64,000 nucleotides of DNA from Balaenoptera acutorostrata (lineage: Eukaryota; Chordata; Mammalia; Artiodactyla; Balaenopteridae), in NCBI RefSeq assembly GCF_949987535.1, contig NC_080079.1, forward strand, positions 58,831,613 to 58,895,612. Direction: 5' to 3'. Below the pieces are notes generated by a model. The model made no database searches, was not told where the DNA came from, and saw nothing but the letters and a program-made list of their open reading frames with translations. Below, one piece after another: positions 1-10,878 of the stretch; the stretch's first letter is position 1; each line of letters begins with the position of its first letter. The translations under genes and the position numbers were made by a program.

Positions 1-177
1 AATCCTAAGTTTGAACTCTTTTAGGGAGGCCGGACTCCCAGAGTTAAGGCTGGGCTAGCCTGGAGGAAAGGAAGGAGCTAGAGAATGGAGAAAAGCCACC
101 CAAGTTGTAGGTATGTGATGTGTATAATGATTGGCATTTAATGTATTCTAGAGATTGTCTCATCTGTTCCTCAGCCA

Positions 178-300
178 CGTATTTACTGAATAGCTATTAT
201 GTTCACATTCCTCTACTGGGAGCTGGGGATACAACAGCGAGCAGCATCACGACCCCACTCCAGTCTGGGAGGGGATAAACAGGTAGTAGTCATGTATTAA
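178..300 (-). repeat. L2 LINE 3'-end fragment
   Basis: Reads as the reverse complement of the L2 3' tail: a stretch like 'tatttactgaatagc', then 'agctggggatacaacagcg'. Heavily diverged. The flanks, 1-177 and 301-1341, hold no feature I recognise. Confidence 0.6.
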
Positions 301-1359
301 AAATTAACCTATAGGGGTTAGTACAGTATGTCATTGGGAAGGCATAAGAGAAGCACTTAGCCATTTCAAGAACAATCTACCAACTGACTGATACTTTGAG
401 AAACAAATTCCTATTCTACATAAGCCACTACCAGTCCAAACCAGAACTCATTCCCAGGGGTCAGCAAGGCAGGTTCACCTGTCAGAATGTGCCAATTCCT
501 GACAGTCTTTGGACCCTGGTTTCTCAACTTGCCTTCTCCAATATTTGCTAACAAATCTGAACGTTGTTGGGGAATGTAATTGCAGAGCATATGGTCCCCA
601 TTAGTTAGGCAAACTCCACTGCCAAATTTGGCTCCAAGGAAGGAGTCTGCACAAAGGATGAAGTATTAGGAAGAGATCGACAGTGACAGAGAAAGCAAAT
701 GAAAGAGATGAGACAGTGAGTTACAAAATAGCAGGCTCAACATACCCAGCGCGATGAATGTGGTACATATTTTTCTATTTGTTGAGAACACAATATATGT
801 GAATTTGTGCTAAAATCTCCCTGTAGCAAAAATCAAAGTAGACCATTCACCAGAATCAATGTTAACTGCTTTGCAACGTCAGATAAGATAGATTCTGCCT
901 GGGAGAAAAACTGGGGGGAACAGAATAGACAGGGTGCAAAGGAAATAAAGCATGAATGATATCAAAATGTAAATATGGGCTCAGGACTATTTTAAATGTT
1001 AATGGACCAGGGCTTTGAGAGAAGAAACACAATCTCATGCTTACTAATCTTTCACATTCAGAGAGTCTGAAAATGTAGGCTAAGAATCAGAGATAAGAGG
1101 TCCCCTGAGACCTGGAAAGAATGATTGGACAAGTGGGGCCATGGGGTATCATCAGGCAGAAAGCAGTTCCCCTGCCCAGTCCAGCTTCTGAAAACTGCAG
1201 AGGAAGCAGGGCTGTGCCTGCGCCCAGGTACATCCTGGCTGCTTGGCCTTCCAAAGAGCTAAAGTAGGGGTCTCCTCATTCACTGCCCACCTCATGCACC
1301 TTGGTTTTCAGTCTTTTGCACTTATCTCACCCATACCTAATTTGACAGATTTTTTTTTT

Positions 1360-1720
1360 GGTAAGTCATCATTTTTTTTTTTTAATTAAAATATAGTTGA
1401 TTTACAATGTTTCAGGTGTTTAGCAAAGTGATTCAGTGATATATACATACATATATCTATGTATCAAAGTGATATATACATACATATATGTATCTATATC
1501 TCTATATATCTATTCCTTTTCAGATTCTTTCCCATTATAGGTTATTACAAGATACTGAATATAGTTCCTTGTGCTATACAGTAGGTCCTTGTTATGTATC
1601 TATTTTTTATATAGTAGTGTGTATCTTTTAATCCCAAATTCCTAATTTATCCCTCCTCGCCCCCCTTTCCCCTTTGGTAACCATAAGTTTGTTTTCTATG
1701 TCAGTGAGTCTATTTCTAAG
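1360..1720 (-). mobile_element. 5'-truncated L1, 3' UTR only
   Basis: An antisense L1 3' UTR: a T-run at the left (the poly(A) tail read backwards), then the typical artiodactyl L1 tail with 'gttgatttacaatgtttc', 'ttataggttattacaagat' and 'gctatacagtaggtcc'. It is flanked by a direct repeat, 'ttgacagattttttt', at 1342-1356 and 1721-1735. That is a clear target-site duplication and fixes the ends. A TATA/CATA-rich simple stretch at about 1437-1512 lies inside it. The long flanking duplication and good match to other copies in the window suggest a fairly young insertion. Confidence 0.9.
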
Positions 1721-2159
1721 TTGACAGATTTTTTTAAAAGCAAGTTACCTTAATCAGGTCTTTCTGAAAATGACCAACTTTGTTTTTGTAGAATCAATAA
1801 GCTCTTTCTTGTCCTTCTGTTTCTTTGGTTAGCATACTATTTAATTCAATTGCATACTACAATAACAAGCACAAATGTTTCAGTTGGCTTGGGACTGCTG
1901 GTAAGCGCAGCTGGTGAAAGCACAAGGAGCGGCCCACAAGGCCTGAAATGTCAGTGTACCGTGGGCAGCAGTGAGCATGTTGACAGGGGGATGGAGAGGA
2001 AGCAGCAGCTAACCCAGCTAGTTGATAAGTAGTGCTCGGTTAAGAGGGCTTCTAATAGAAACAACTGTAGGTCTCTATCAATGAGAGCTGAGTTAAATGA
2101 ATTTATTCATCCATTCAGTGGAGTACTAGACACTCAGTACAAAGGATGAAGTAGATTTA

Positions 2160-2395
2160 TGTATATCGGGTTGGCCAATTATGTCTTATAGGCCAAATGT
2201 GGCCTGATGCCCGTTTGTAAATCAAGTTTTATTGGAACATAGCAATGCCTTTTCATTATGTATCATCTCGAACTGATTTCCTGCTGTAACAGTAGAGATG
2301 AATAATTACGTCAGAGATTGTATGACATGTAAAGTCTAAAGTATTTACTATCTTACTTTTTACAGAAAAAATTGACTGACTCTCGACCCATATTG
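2160..2395 (+). repeat. Old MER-type DNA-transposon fragment (family name uncertain)
   Basis: Contains the series 'ggccaaatgtggcc', 'aagttttattggaacatag' and 'aaagtatttactatctta', a widespread mammalian medium-reiteration repeat. Two further fragments of the same family lie at 8930-9245 and 37325-37525. I recognise the family pattern but cannot name it with certainty. The stretches 1736-2159 and 2396-3139 show nothing further. Confidence 0.6.
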
Positions 2396-3139
2396 CATAC
2401 AGGGAGAAATTAAAACATAGAGTCAGATCCCATTACTGTTAACTGATTAGGTCTATTTATATATTCATTAAAATTTGGAAGAAAATAAGGTCGAGCCATA
2501 AACAATGATTGTGAAGTTAAGGCAGAAGGCAGAGGGGAAAAATTAAGAGACCTACGAGGGACTATTGCTTTTCACTTTATACATTTCTGTTTTGTTTAGG
2601 TTTAGGTAGATTAAACGTGCGTAACTATCATCAGGAAAAGTGCTTAAGACACTTCTTTTTAGGAAAAATGAATGTATATGGGCCTAAGACCACAAACGAT
2701 GTAAGTAGCTTTATCGGGATAGGAATGAAGTTCTGTTCACTGAATAGACCTTTCTAGGGCTCTGCATTTCCTAGTTCCTTATTTCTAAGTGTCCTATATA
2801 CAGCAGGCAAGTATGAGACACGGTGACGTTTTCTCCTCCCTTCAGAGCTTGCTGTAATTGTTGGGCTCTGGACCTGCCAGGCTAGCAAGCATGTGTCTTA
2901 TTCCACCACAAACTGTTCCTCCTGTAATTGCATACCCAGCACCAACACAGCACCCTGGACTGAGCTGCCGAAATCCAAGCTCCAAGGCTACCGTTTTCCA
3001 TAGGCTTCAACTTGGCAACACTGGCCTTGATCATGGCCTTATTCTGTTTTTCAGTTTGTTTTTTTTTTTAAACAAGGCATCTCAAGAAATGACATGCCTT
3101 TCTAGGATCCTTTATCCATTAATTAATTAAAACAAAAAT

Positions 3140-3745
3140 TATTAGTTAATCATCATAGATCATACATATTAGTTGCACACATGTTAAATGTATAAAATTA
3201 AGTAAACAGTGAAAGTAAGTCTCCCTCCTATTTCTCAGTCACCCAGCTCCCCTCCTTACGGACAATCGTGGTTAATAGTTTCTTCTTCATCCTTCTAGAA
3301 ATAGTTTATGCATATACAAGCATAATCCAAGCATAACATGCTATATACTTTATATACATTCTATATAGCTTTTTAAAAACAATATGTATAGATTATTTTT
3401 TAATCCATCCATCAATCTTCCTAAGGGCTACATGGTATTCCATGTAAAAAGTAATTTATTTAGCCTTTCTCCTACTGACAAATATTTAGGTTGTTTTCAG
3501 TCTTCTTCTATTTCACCCACGGCTTCAATGAACATCCTGTGCATATATCTTGGTGCATGAATGTGAGCTTAATAGTAGGGGAAATTCCCAGAACTGGAAT
3601 TGCTCTGTCATTTTAAAAAACATTTAGTTGTATTAATATTGCCAAATTATCCCCCAAAGGAGGTGTCTTAAATCATAATTCTACCATTTATCACTGAGTC
3701 CCAGGTTTTCCACACCCTCTTCAATGTGGGATATTAACCAGAATG
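3140..3745 (-). repeat. Ancient L1 (L1M type), ORF2 3' region
   Basis: Antisense to old mammalian L1 ORF2: 'catggtattccatg', 'aaatatttaggttgttttc' and 'agaactggaattgctctgtc' occur in the order expected for the reverse complement. Strongly diverged, with no open frame. Confidence 0.7.
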
Positions 3746-4010
3746 ATTCTGACTACAAATAACAGAATACCAGGCTAAAGTGGCTGAGACATTCCGTGTT
3801 TATCCTCTGATAAAATGGAAATCCAGAGGTGAGTTGGTCACAGGGTTGGTTGATAACAGGAATGAGCCATCTTTACCAAGAGTCTCGGTGTTTTCCACTT
3901 TTGTGCCCTGCTGCCTTCAGCAGGTTGGCAGTGTCTGTGCTCATGGTCAACAATGGTTGCAGTTATTTTAGCAGCCATGTACAGACACAACAATATCCTG
4001 TGAAGAAGAG
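3735..4010 (+). repeat. Old medium-reiteration repeat, copy 1 of 4 (family not named)
   Basis: Starts near 'gactacaaataacagaatacc' and shares its layout with stretches at 9335-9610, 30220-30480 and 50100-50580: a 'cagaaat...aact' start, a 'tccagaggt' block, then a 'ggctgc' block. I recognise this as a common old mammalian repeat but will not assign a family. Divergence is high. 4011-4259 is otherwise blank. Confidence 0.4.
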
Positions 4011-4259
4011 GACATTTTCTCTTGTGGGACTCTTCAATATACAGGAAATATTTTCTAGAGAAACCCAGTACATTTCCCTTCAGGTCCTATTGGCCACAGT
4101 GGGGTTCCAGGCCCACACCCAAAACAGTAACCAGAAACAGATCTGATAATTATGTGTTTGACTTAGACTTTGGGCAATTATGGTTTACCCATGTTAGACC
4201 GGCAGGTGAGGTCACCTGCACCGTACATGGGGACAGGTGTCAGAGAAGAGGATTGACTG

Positions 4260-4428
4260 GCATGCAATATGAGGGAAATCTGGGAGTGATGGAAATTTCT
4301 GTGTCTCAATTATAGTGATGGTTGTGTGCTTGTATAAACTTGTCACAATTAATGGAACGCACAGTTAAAATCAGTGCATTTTATGGCATGTAAACTATAT
4401 CTCAATAAAATTGATTAAAAAACAAAAG
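4260..4428 (+). repeat. Ancient L1 3' UTR tail
   Basis: Plus-strand L1M-type tail: 'gggagtgatggaaatttctg', then 'aactatatctcaataaaatt' and an A-rich end. This is the typical 3' end of L1MB/L1MC-like families. 4429-4644 shows no recognisable feature. Confidence 0.7.
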
Positions 4429-4644
4429 ACATTATAAAATGACAGCAATCAAAACTGTAGTGCTGATGCATGACTTGAAAGACAGAGTAAAGAAATAGAA
4501 TAAAGAGGCCAGAAATTTCTCCCAAATATCTGGTAACTTAGAACAGGATAAATTAGTGGAGAAAAGGTGGTAATTCAAATGATTTTGAGTTACTTGAGTA
4601 GTCATGGGGGTAAAATAAAACGTCATGCCTGTTGAGAATTAAAT

Positions 4645-5100
4645 TGTTGGAGTCCTAACCCCCCCCCAAAAGACTTGTTGGAGTCCTAACCCCTATAACC
4701 GCAGATTGTTACGTTACTGGGAAATAATGTCATTACAGATGTAATTAGTTGAAATGAAGTCACATTTGAGTAGGGTGGGCCCCTAATCTAATATGACTGA
4801 TGTCCTTAGAGGAAGAGACAGAAACACAGATGGAAGATGGCCATGGGAGGATGGAGGCAGAGAGTGGAATGATCAGTCTGCAAGCCAAGAAAAACTAAGG
4901 ATTACTGGCCACCACCAGAAGCTAGAAAGAGGCAAGGAAGGAGTCTACCCAGAGTCTCAGTGGGAGCCTGGTTCTACTGATACTTAGATTTAGGACTTCT
5001 AGACTTCAGCACTGAGGGAGAATAAATTTTTGTTGTTTTAAGTCACTCAATTAGTGTTACTTCATTATCATCCTAGGAAACTAATACTAGGAAACTAATA
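4645..5100 (+). repeat. MaLR LTR (MLT1-like)
   Basis: Shows the MLT1/MST order: a 'gttggagtcctaacccc' start, 'gtagggtgggcccctaatc', 'atgtccttagaggaagagac' and an 'aataaatttttgttgtttta' end followed by 'agtcactcaattagtg'. The start is duplicated (4645-4664 and 4677-4695), with a C-tract between the copies. The end also carries a short duplication, 'taggaaactaatac' twice at about 5074-5101. Confidence 0.8.
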
Positions 5101-5149
5101 CAAGACTTATCTAACTCTTTATGCAAAAAGTAAATTACTTGCAAGATGA

Positions 5150-5300
5150 ATAAGGTCTGGATCTGCTGTGCAACACTGTGTTCATAGCTAACAATATTGT
5201 GTTATATACTTAAAAATCTAAGAAGGCAGATCTCATGTTAAGTGTTCTTACTGCAGCCAAATAAAAATAACTAACCAGATATAAATAACTGAAGAATTAA
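5150..5300 (+). repeat. Ancient L1 3' UTR fragment
   Basis: Contains 'caacactgtgttcatagcta' and 'gatctcatgttaagtgttc', the pattern of an old L1 3' UTR. The following stretch, 5301-5560, is AT-rich and otherwise unidentified. Confidence 0.55.
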
Positions 5301-5566
5301 AATGAAAAAGTAATAGAAGAAAATATGCCAGGCCTAAAAAATAAATCTCAGATTGAAAGGCATTTTAACTATGACACAATATTCAAAGGCATAAATTAAA
5401 GCTGTAAATAACTAAATTACTTTTAAAATAGTCATATCAAAAATAATAAAATATTGTATATAATAGCATAAACCCATTTGTCAAAAAGGTGATGATGTTT
5501 TTATTTCTGATAATCACAAACTGGTAAATTGTTCCAAATGTTCCAATGAGAACAGCTAGGAAAGCT

Positions 5567-5600
5567 ACCTATCTACCTATCTATCTATCTACCTATCTTT
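5567..5600. repeat. (CTAT/CTAC)n tetranucleotide microsatellite
   Basis: An interrupted run of 'ctac' and 'ctat' units about 34 bases long. Confidence 0.9.
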
Positions 5601-5659
5601 TTCAAAGAGAAAATGTTTGCTGAGGGCACTGGTGAGCGACAAAGACAGTGACAAAGGTC

Positions 5660-6020
5660 AAGATTTATCACTATATTTAATGTTTTTTCATGTAATTTTA
5701 AATGGATTCATTTTTAAAATTTCATATTGTTTATGTTTGTTTTTCACATATAGAGATCCATATGCATTATGGTATATTGACCATATATCCAGTGACTTCC
5801 CTAAATTTACTTATCAATTCTAATAATTTGGCTTTATTCCTTTGTGTGTCCTACATACACAATTATATCTGCCAACATGGCAGTATTATTTCTTTATTTT
5901 CAGTTATTATACTTCTATTACTTTTTTTTTTTGTCTTATTGCTGTAGTGAATACCTCCTGTACAGTGTTTAATAGAAAAGGTATAGTGAACATACCTGTG
6001 TTGTTCCCAGTACCTGGGAG
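5660..6020 (-). repeat. Older L1 ORF2 (RT region) fragment
   Basis: Antisense to the RT part of an old L1: 'cagtgacttccctaaattta', 'ggctttattcctttgtgtgt' and 'ttgtcttattgctgtagtga'. No open frame. It abuts a younger L1 piece at about 6025 on the same strand. Confidence 0.6.
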
Positions 6021-6071
6021 TATATATCAATATATCACGTTTTCTTTACCCATTCATCTGTTGATGGACAC

Positions 6072-6353
6072 TTAGGTTGCTTCCATACTGTGGCAATTGT
6101 AAATAATGCTGCTATAAACATTGGGGTGATTGCTGTGCTGGCTTTTTTTTTTACTTCCATTTGCATGGAATACCTTTTTCCATCCCCTCACTTTCAGTCT
6201 GTGTGTGTCTCTAGATCTGAAGTGATTCTCTTGTAGGCAGCATATACATGGGTCTTGTTTCTGTACCCATTCAGGCACTCTATATTTTTTGGTTGGAGCA
6301 TTTAGTTCATTTACATTTAAGGCAATTATTGTTATGAATGTTCTTATTGCCAT
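6072..6353 (-). pseudogene. L1 ORF2 endonuclease N-terminal remnant
   Basis: The minus-strand frame begins with a short N-terminus and the 'TIIALNVNELNAPTKKYR' motif of the L1 AP-like endonuclease, then 'QKQDPCICCLQENHF' and 'RDTHRL'. The residues matching the conserved catalytic Asn ('NVNELN') and Glu ('LQENHF') can still be seen. The frame ends after about 93 residues because the element jumps to the C-terminal region of ORF2. An intact ORF2 protein of about 1,270 residues would continue into a reverse transcriptase. It cannot be functional. Confidence 0.85.
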
Positions 6354-6634
6354 TTATTATTGTTAATTGTTAACTGTTATTGTTTTGGACCTGTTAATTG
6401 TTTTGGACCTGTTTTTGTAGGTCTTTTTTTTCCTCCCTTTCTTTTTTCCTTCTTCTTTGGTTCTCTTCTCTTATGATTTGATGACTATCTTTAGTGTTAT
6501 GTCTGGATTCATTTTTCTTTTTTGTATGTGTATCTATTACAGATTTTTGGTTTGTGGTTACCATGAGGTTTTTGTATAGTAGTCTATATATGTACATGAT
6601 AGTTTTAAGTTGCCGCTCTCTTAATTTCAAATGC

Positions 6635-7805
6635 CCCTGGCTGGGTTGGTTTATGGGCCCTGCCTTGTGTGAATGCTGCTGGCTGCTGGTTAGTGGGGCC
6701 TGGTCACAAGGCAGCAGACTAGAACCTCAGGGGGCCGTGGGGCTAATGCTGGCTCACTGGTGGACAGAGTCAGGGTCCAGAAGACTCTGGGGCTGTTGCC
6801 CCCTCCACTGGTGGGTGAAGCCAGGTCCTGGGATTAGTGCCAGACTACTGGCAGGCAGAGCCGGGTCCTGGAGTCTGGCTACAGGGCCCAGGGGTCCCAG
6901 AGCTGGTGTCAGATCGCTATTGGGGGTTGGGGGACCTGGTTCCTGACACAGTTGAGTATGGTATCCGGGGTATCCCGCAGGTTGTATTGGCCTGTTAGTG
7001 GGCAGGGCCCGGGCCCAGCTGGTCCCAGGATAGGGTCTGGCCTGTTGGAGGATGGTGGTTTTCTTGCATCTGGAGTCTGCCCCCTGGTGGGTGAGGCTGG
7101 TCTAGGCTAGAGCAGGCTTCCTGGAGGGCAGGGCTGGTGCTGGCCAAGTGGTGGGCGGAGCTGAGTCCTGGCCCTCTGGTGGGCAGGGCTGTGTCTAGGA
7201 GCATGTCTAGAGGCAACTGTGGCCTATCTGCTGATGCGTGGGCCGCATCCCCGCCCAGTTAGTTGTGAGGCATCCCAGCACAGGCACCTACAGGCTGTTG
7301 GCGGGGCCAGGTGTCAGCGCTAATGAGCAAGAGGGAGGAGCCCAAGAGAGCGCCCTGGCACGAACTTCCACGCATAGAAGGAGCTCCCAAATATGGCTGC
7401 TGCCAGTGTCTGTGTCCCCAGCATGAGGTGCAGCCCCTCTGCCCCGACCATCCCACCCCTCCAGGAGACCCTCCAAGACTAGAAGGTAGGTCTGGCCCAG
7501 GCTTTTGCCCTGGGTCCCAGGGCCTGTGACATTTTGTGTGTACCCTTTAAGAGTGAAGTCTCTATTTCCTCCAGTCCTGCGGGGCTCCTGCAATTAAGCC
7601 CTGCTGATTTTCAAAGCCAAATGCTCCGGGGGCTTGTCTTCCTGGTGCGGGACCCCTGGGCCAGGGAGCCCGATGTGGGTCTCAGAACTCTCACACCTGT
7701 GGGAGAACCTCTGCACTAAAATTATCCTCCAGTTTGTGGTCGCTCACCCCGGGGTTGTGGGAATTGATTATATCATGAGCCTGCCTCTCCTACCGCGAGA
7801 TGTTG
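6635..7805 (-). promoter_or_regulatory. L1 5' UTR, GC-rich (copy 1 of 3)
   Basis: GC-rich relative to the AT-rich window. It aligns by eye with 35260-36205 and 39445-40160: 'ggagaccctccaagac', 'ctttaagagtgaagtctct' and 'gtgggagaacctctgcact' recur. The 'ggtgggcagggct' motif repeats several times. In a complete L1 this region carries the internal RNA polymerase II promoter. Open frames within it are dealt with as a finding, not called as host genes. Confidence 0.75.
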
Positions 7806-7811
7806 ACTCTT

Positions 7812-8650
7812 GAAACTGGGTGATGGATACATAAGGTCTATTACACTATTCTGTTTATTTTTTATGTGTTTGAAATTCTCCATAAAGAAAACTTAAATTT
7901 TTTGACAACACCAAGTTTTAGTAAGGTTTTGGAGTAACTAGTACTCATAGATACTGGTAAGTCAGGAGATTGGTACACTTTTCGGTAGAAATATAGCAAT
8001 CTCAAGTGTATTTGAAGGTGAGCATAACGTACCACCAACCAGTTCTTCTTCTGCATATATGCTTTAGAGATACCCTCACAGATATATACAAGGAGGCAGG
8101 CAAAATACTTTCAAAGCAGCACATTTTTTGCGTGTGCAAAAAGTTGGAAGCAATGTAGATGTCCATCAACAGGAAAATAGATGGATTGTGGTATATTCAT
8201 CAAATGCATTTCAATAGAGCAGTAAAAGTCAATGAACTGTAGCTATGCAAATTAACCTCGATGACGCACAGACACAATCTTGAGGTGGAAAAAAAAAAGA
8301 AAACGGAAAAAAGCAAATTTTAGAAGGATCCATTTATTTTATATAAAGCTTTAAACATATTTAACAATGTTATGCTCACATATATAAGATTAATTGCAGA
8401 TGGTATAAAATTATAATGAAATGCAAAAGAATGGCTGGCACTGAATTTTGGATAGTAGCTACTTGTAGAGGAGAGGGAGGAAACGTGTTTTGGGAAATAT
8501 ACAAAATGGGCTTCAAACATATTGGAATTGCATTAACTGTTATGCTCGGTTTTACACGTTACACCAGTGTTTATTTTAATATTTTATATCATTTTTTTAT
8601 GTCTGAAGTTTCACAATTTAAAAATGTCAAAATATGTGAAGGAATAAAAT
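7812..8650 (+). repeat. Ancient L1, ORF2 3' end and 3' UTR
   Basis: Plus-strand old L1: 'gatgtccatcaacaggaaaa' and 'gtggtatattcatcaaatgc' (ORF2 C-terminal region), preceded by 'tgtttgaaattctccataaa' (a 3' UTR-like tail, so at least two pieces may be joined). No frame of note. 8651-8929 holds nothing recognised apart from a T-run near 8865. Confidence 0.75.
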
Positions 8651-8929
8651 AAAGGTTATAAGCTTGGTGGGGTATGAGCACAAAAGAGGAACCATAGACC
8701 CAGCCAAGGCACTCATAGGAAGCTCCCTGATAAGGAGATATTTGTCTTGAAGGATGAAAATGAAAAGAATGCTTTCTTCTATGAGACAGAAACAGAAAGA
8801 ATGTTCAAAGTAAGTTGTGTGATTGTTTTCTTGGGCCAGCGGGCTAAATTGAGGCAGCTGACTTTTTTTTTTTTTTAACAGCCGAGGAGCTAAGAATGTG
8901 GGGTTTTTTTCACATTTTTTAAAAAATGG

Positions 8930-9245
8930 TTACATTTTAAATGGCTATATAAGTATTTATATAATGTCCTCAGTTTTGCCTCTTGGTCCATAAAGCCCAA
9001 AATATTTACTATCTGGTACTTTAAGAGAAAGTTTGTTAATCCCTGGAACTTTTTTAAAAAATGAAGTATTGTTGATTTATAATATTATATGAGTTTCAGG
9101 TGTACAGCACAGTGATTCAGTATTTTTGCAGATTATACTCCGTTATAGGTTATTACAAGATAATAGCTCTAATTCCCTGTGCTATACAGTATATCCTGTT
9201 GCTTATCAACCCCTGGAACTTTAAATGCTTCTTTCCTAGTAATTC
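8930..9245 (+). repeat. MER-type DNA-transposon fragment split by an L1
   Basis: 'taaagcccaaaatatttact' followed by 'aagtttgttaatccctggaa' is the end of the same family as 2160-2395. An L1 tail interrupts it at 9053-9210, and the last bases repeat on the far side. Confidence 0.6.
9053..9210 (-). mobile_element. Very short 5'-truncated L1 3' end
   Basis: An antisense L1 tail, with 'ttgttgatttataatattat', 'ggttattacaagataatagc' and 'gctatacagtatatcctg'. Flanked by 'ccctggaacttt' at 9041-9052 and 9211-9222, a target-site duplication. Confidence 0.9.
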
Positions 9246-9334
9246 CGGGTGTATCTTCCTGATCAAGGGACAGAAACAAAAAAACACTTTTAGTGTAAAA
9301 CTTCTTATGGTCTCAAGGGAGTAAATGCAGGTTT

Positions 9335-9610
9335 ATATTAGTTGCAAAGCACAGAAATATAACTTAAACTACCTTAAGCAAAAAGAGTGAACTGTTTGAT
9401 TGTGAGACTGGAAGTCCAGGGTAATGGCTTCAGGTGCAGCATGATTCACATGCTCAAATGCTATCATAAGAATTTTGTCTCTGGGTCCCTAGACTCCGCT
9501 TTCCTCTGGGTTGACTTTATTATCAGGTAAGCTCTCCCAACTGTGATGGAAAAGACAGCCAACAGGAGCCCCAGGCTTATAATTGAGCAGCTGTGCAAAT
9601 TGTCATTCAT
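9335..9610 (+). repeat. Old medium-reiteration repeat, copy 2 of 4
   Basis: 'aacttaaactaccttaagca', 'ctggaagtccaggg', 'ggcttcaggtgcagcatgat' and 'gctctcccaactgtgatgg' match in layout to 3735-4010. 9611-10343 has no recognisable feature. Confidence 0.5.
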
Positions 9611-10343
9611 GATTGTTCCAGGAAAAGTCTGAGGATACATGTTCCTTATCCTGGATCAACCGTCCACCCCTGGATCTGAGGGCGAGGGTGTCTCTTTGGT
9701 TAACAGGGCCCAAAAGTGTAGGAAAATTACAAGACTTTTACACAAGAAGAAAGAATGGGTTCAGATGTCCCCTAAGCACTGGATGGCAGATACTATTTTT
9801 GTTTACCCCACAGCTATTCCACCTTTACTACCCCTCCGGCTTCAAGATCCCAAGGCTGATGATAAACTGACTTTCCTGCTCTTTGGGTGTAATACATTCT
9901 TCATATACTTCCTATTTAGTCTGCTCACTTTTTGATGCACCAAGTATTTGGATCAACTCTGTTTTGTTTTCACTACGTAGTTTTGACTCCACATTTGCCA
10001 TCTCCTTGTAACTCAATGACTTTCTTGCTTAGATTTCTTAGTAACACTTTTGAAAATTCAACTCTTTAGATTGCTCCTATTCCATCCATATTAGAAATTA
10101 GTGGGAATTGTGATACACGCATAAAACCTACAATGAACTGATACTTGAAATACCTACAAGATGAATAAACCTTTGCCTTGCCATATTTTCAACATAAATT
10201 AAAAATTTCAGATGGTAATCCACTCCTTTAGCCAGTTTTACCAAAGTCCAATTCCCAGCTAGCAGTAGGACTAGGGAAAGAAAAGAAGGAGGTGTGGAGG
10301 TAGAAATATTCTGCCACATTTATAGTGAAATCTGGCTAAAGAC

Positions 10344-10878
10344 TGTTGACCTAAAACAAATAGACTACCAGTTATTTCTCCAGCAAAAATGAGTTTATTT
10401 GGGATCAGCAAAGGATTATAATTCAGGGTCTGCAATCATGACGAGTCAAGTACAAGTCCCCAGTGAAAATAAAAAGAACGCTTTTTAAAAAGGAGAAGAG
10501 GGGGAATTCTCTGGTGGTCCAGTGGTTAGAACCCTGCACTTCCAATGCAGGGGGCCCAGGGTTCAATCCCTGGTCGGAGAATTAGGATCCCACAAGCCGC
10601 ATGGAGTGGTCAAAAAATTAAATAAAAAGAAAAGAGGAAGTTGAGAGGGCTATAGTAAACAAAGAGCCCATTGGAGGAATTGAGAGTTCGAAGTATATTG
10701 ACTTTTCATTGGTTGAGTTGTGACAGTCTCTCATTGGCTGAGCTCTTGCCAGGCAAGAAGAAGAAGCATTTCTTCTTTCTGTTGGGCTCTTGTATCATCA
10801 TAGGACGTGAGACTTTCCCCTTCTGGCCTCCTGACGATTTTAATTGAGGTTTCTGTTTATTAATGTTTATAAGGCACA
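10344..10878 (-). mobile_element. Lone ERV1-type LTR, same family as the 16-23 kb provirus
   Basis: Plus-strand start 'tgttgacctaaaacaa', 'tctccagcaaaaatgagttt', 'gagggctatagtaaacaaag' and 'ttaattgaggtttctgttta' match the LTRs at 16012-16347 and 22841-23486 in order and orientation. On its own strand it has an AATAAA at 10394-10399 and two CCAAT boxes (10708-10712 and 10733-10737); the provirus LTRs have one. A short CHR SINE splits it at 10501-10629. No internal viral genes are recognisable beside it, so it is probably a solo LTR from LTR-LTR recombination. The right end (10876-10878) is uncertain by a few bases. Confidence 0.85.
10501..10629 (+). mobile_element. Short CHR-type SINE (tRNA-Glu derived)
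   Basis: 'ggtccagtggttagaacc' is an A-box-like head and 'gggttcaatccctgg' a B-box of RNA polymerase III. The element ends in an A-rich tail. It is inserted in the lone LTR with imperfect flanking repeats ('aaaaaggagaagag' / 'aaaagaaaagaggaag'). It is the only plus-strand CHR copy here. Confidence 0.9.

Larger units (their letters stand above)
6025..7805 (-). mobile_element. Internally deleted L1 (ORF2 scraps plus 5' UTR)
   Basis: Read on the minus strand, this is 5' UTR (7805-6635), then the ORF1-ORF2 spacer (about 6634-6354), the ORF2 start (6353-6150), and then directly a piece of the ORF2 C-terminal region (about 6125-6025). ORF1 is missing altogether and most of ORF2 is missing between the endonuclease start and the C-terminal piece. 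The joins are clear from comparison with the fuller L1 at 31614-36205: the spacer block 'ttaatttcaaatgc' runs straight into 5' UTR sequence at about 6634. The 5' end is cut at about 7805, short of the 'gccatctt' end seen in the two other copies. Confidence 0.8.

Noticed and set aside
6494..6946. 150-codon plus-strand frame as a gene
   Set aside because: It crosses a deletion join inside an L1 and covers 5' UTR sequence. The product is rich in Trp and Gly, as expected from GC-rich repeats.
6635..7805. CpG island with a host promoter
   Set aside because: The GC-rich stretch is L1 5' UTR, repeated at 35260 and 39445.
10501..10629. tRNA gene (A and B boxes)
   Set aside because: The promoter boxes belong to a tRNA-derived SINE. 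There is no complete cloverleaf. The same applies to the five long SINEs.
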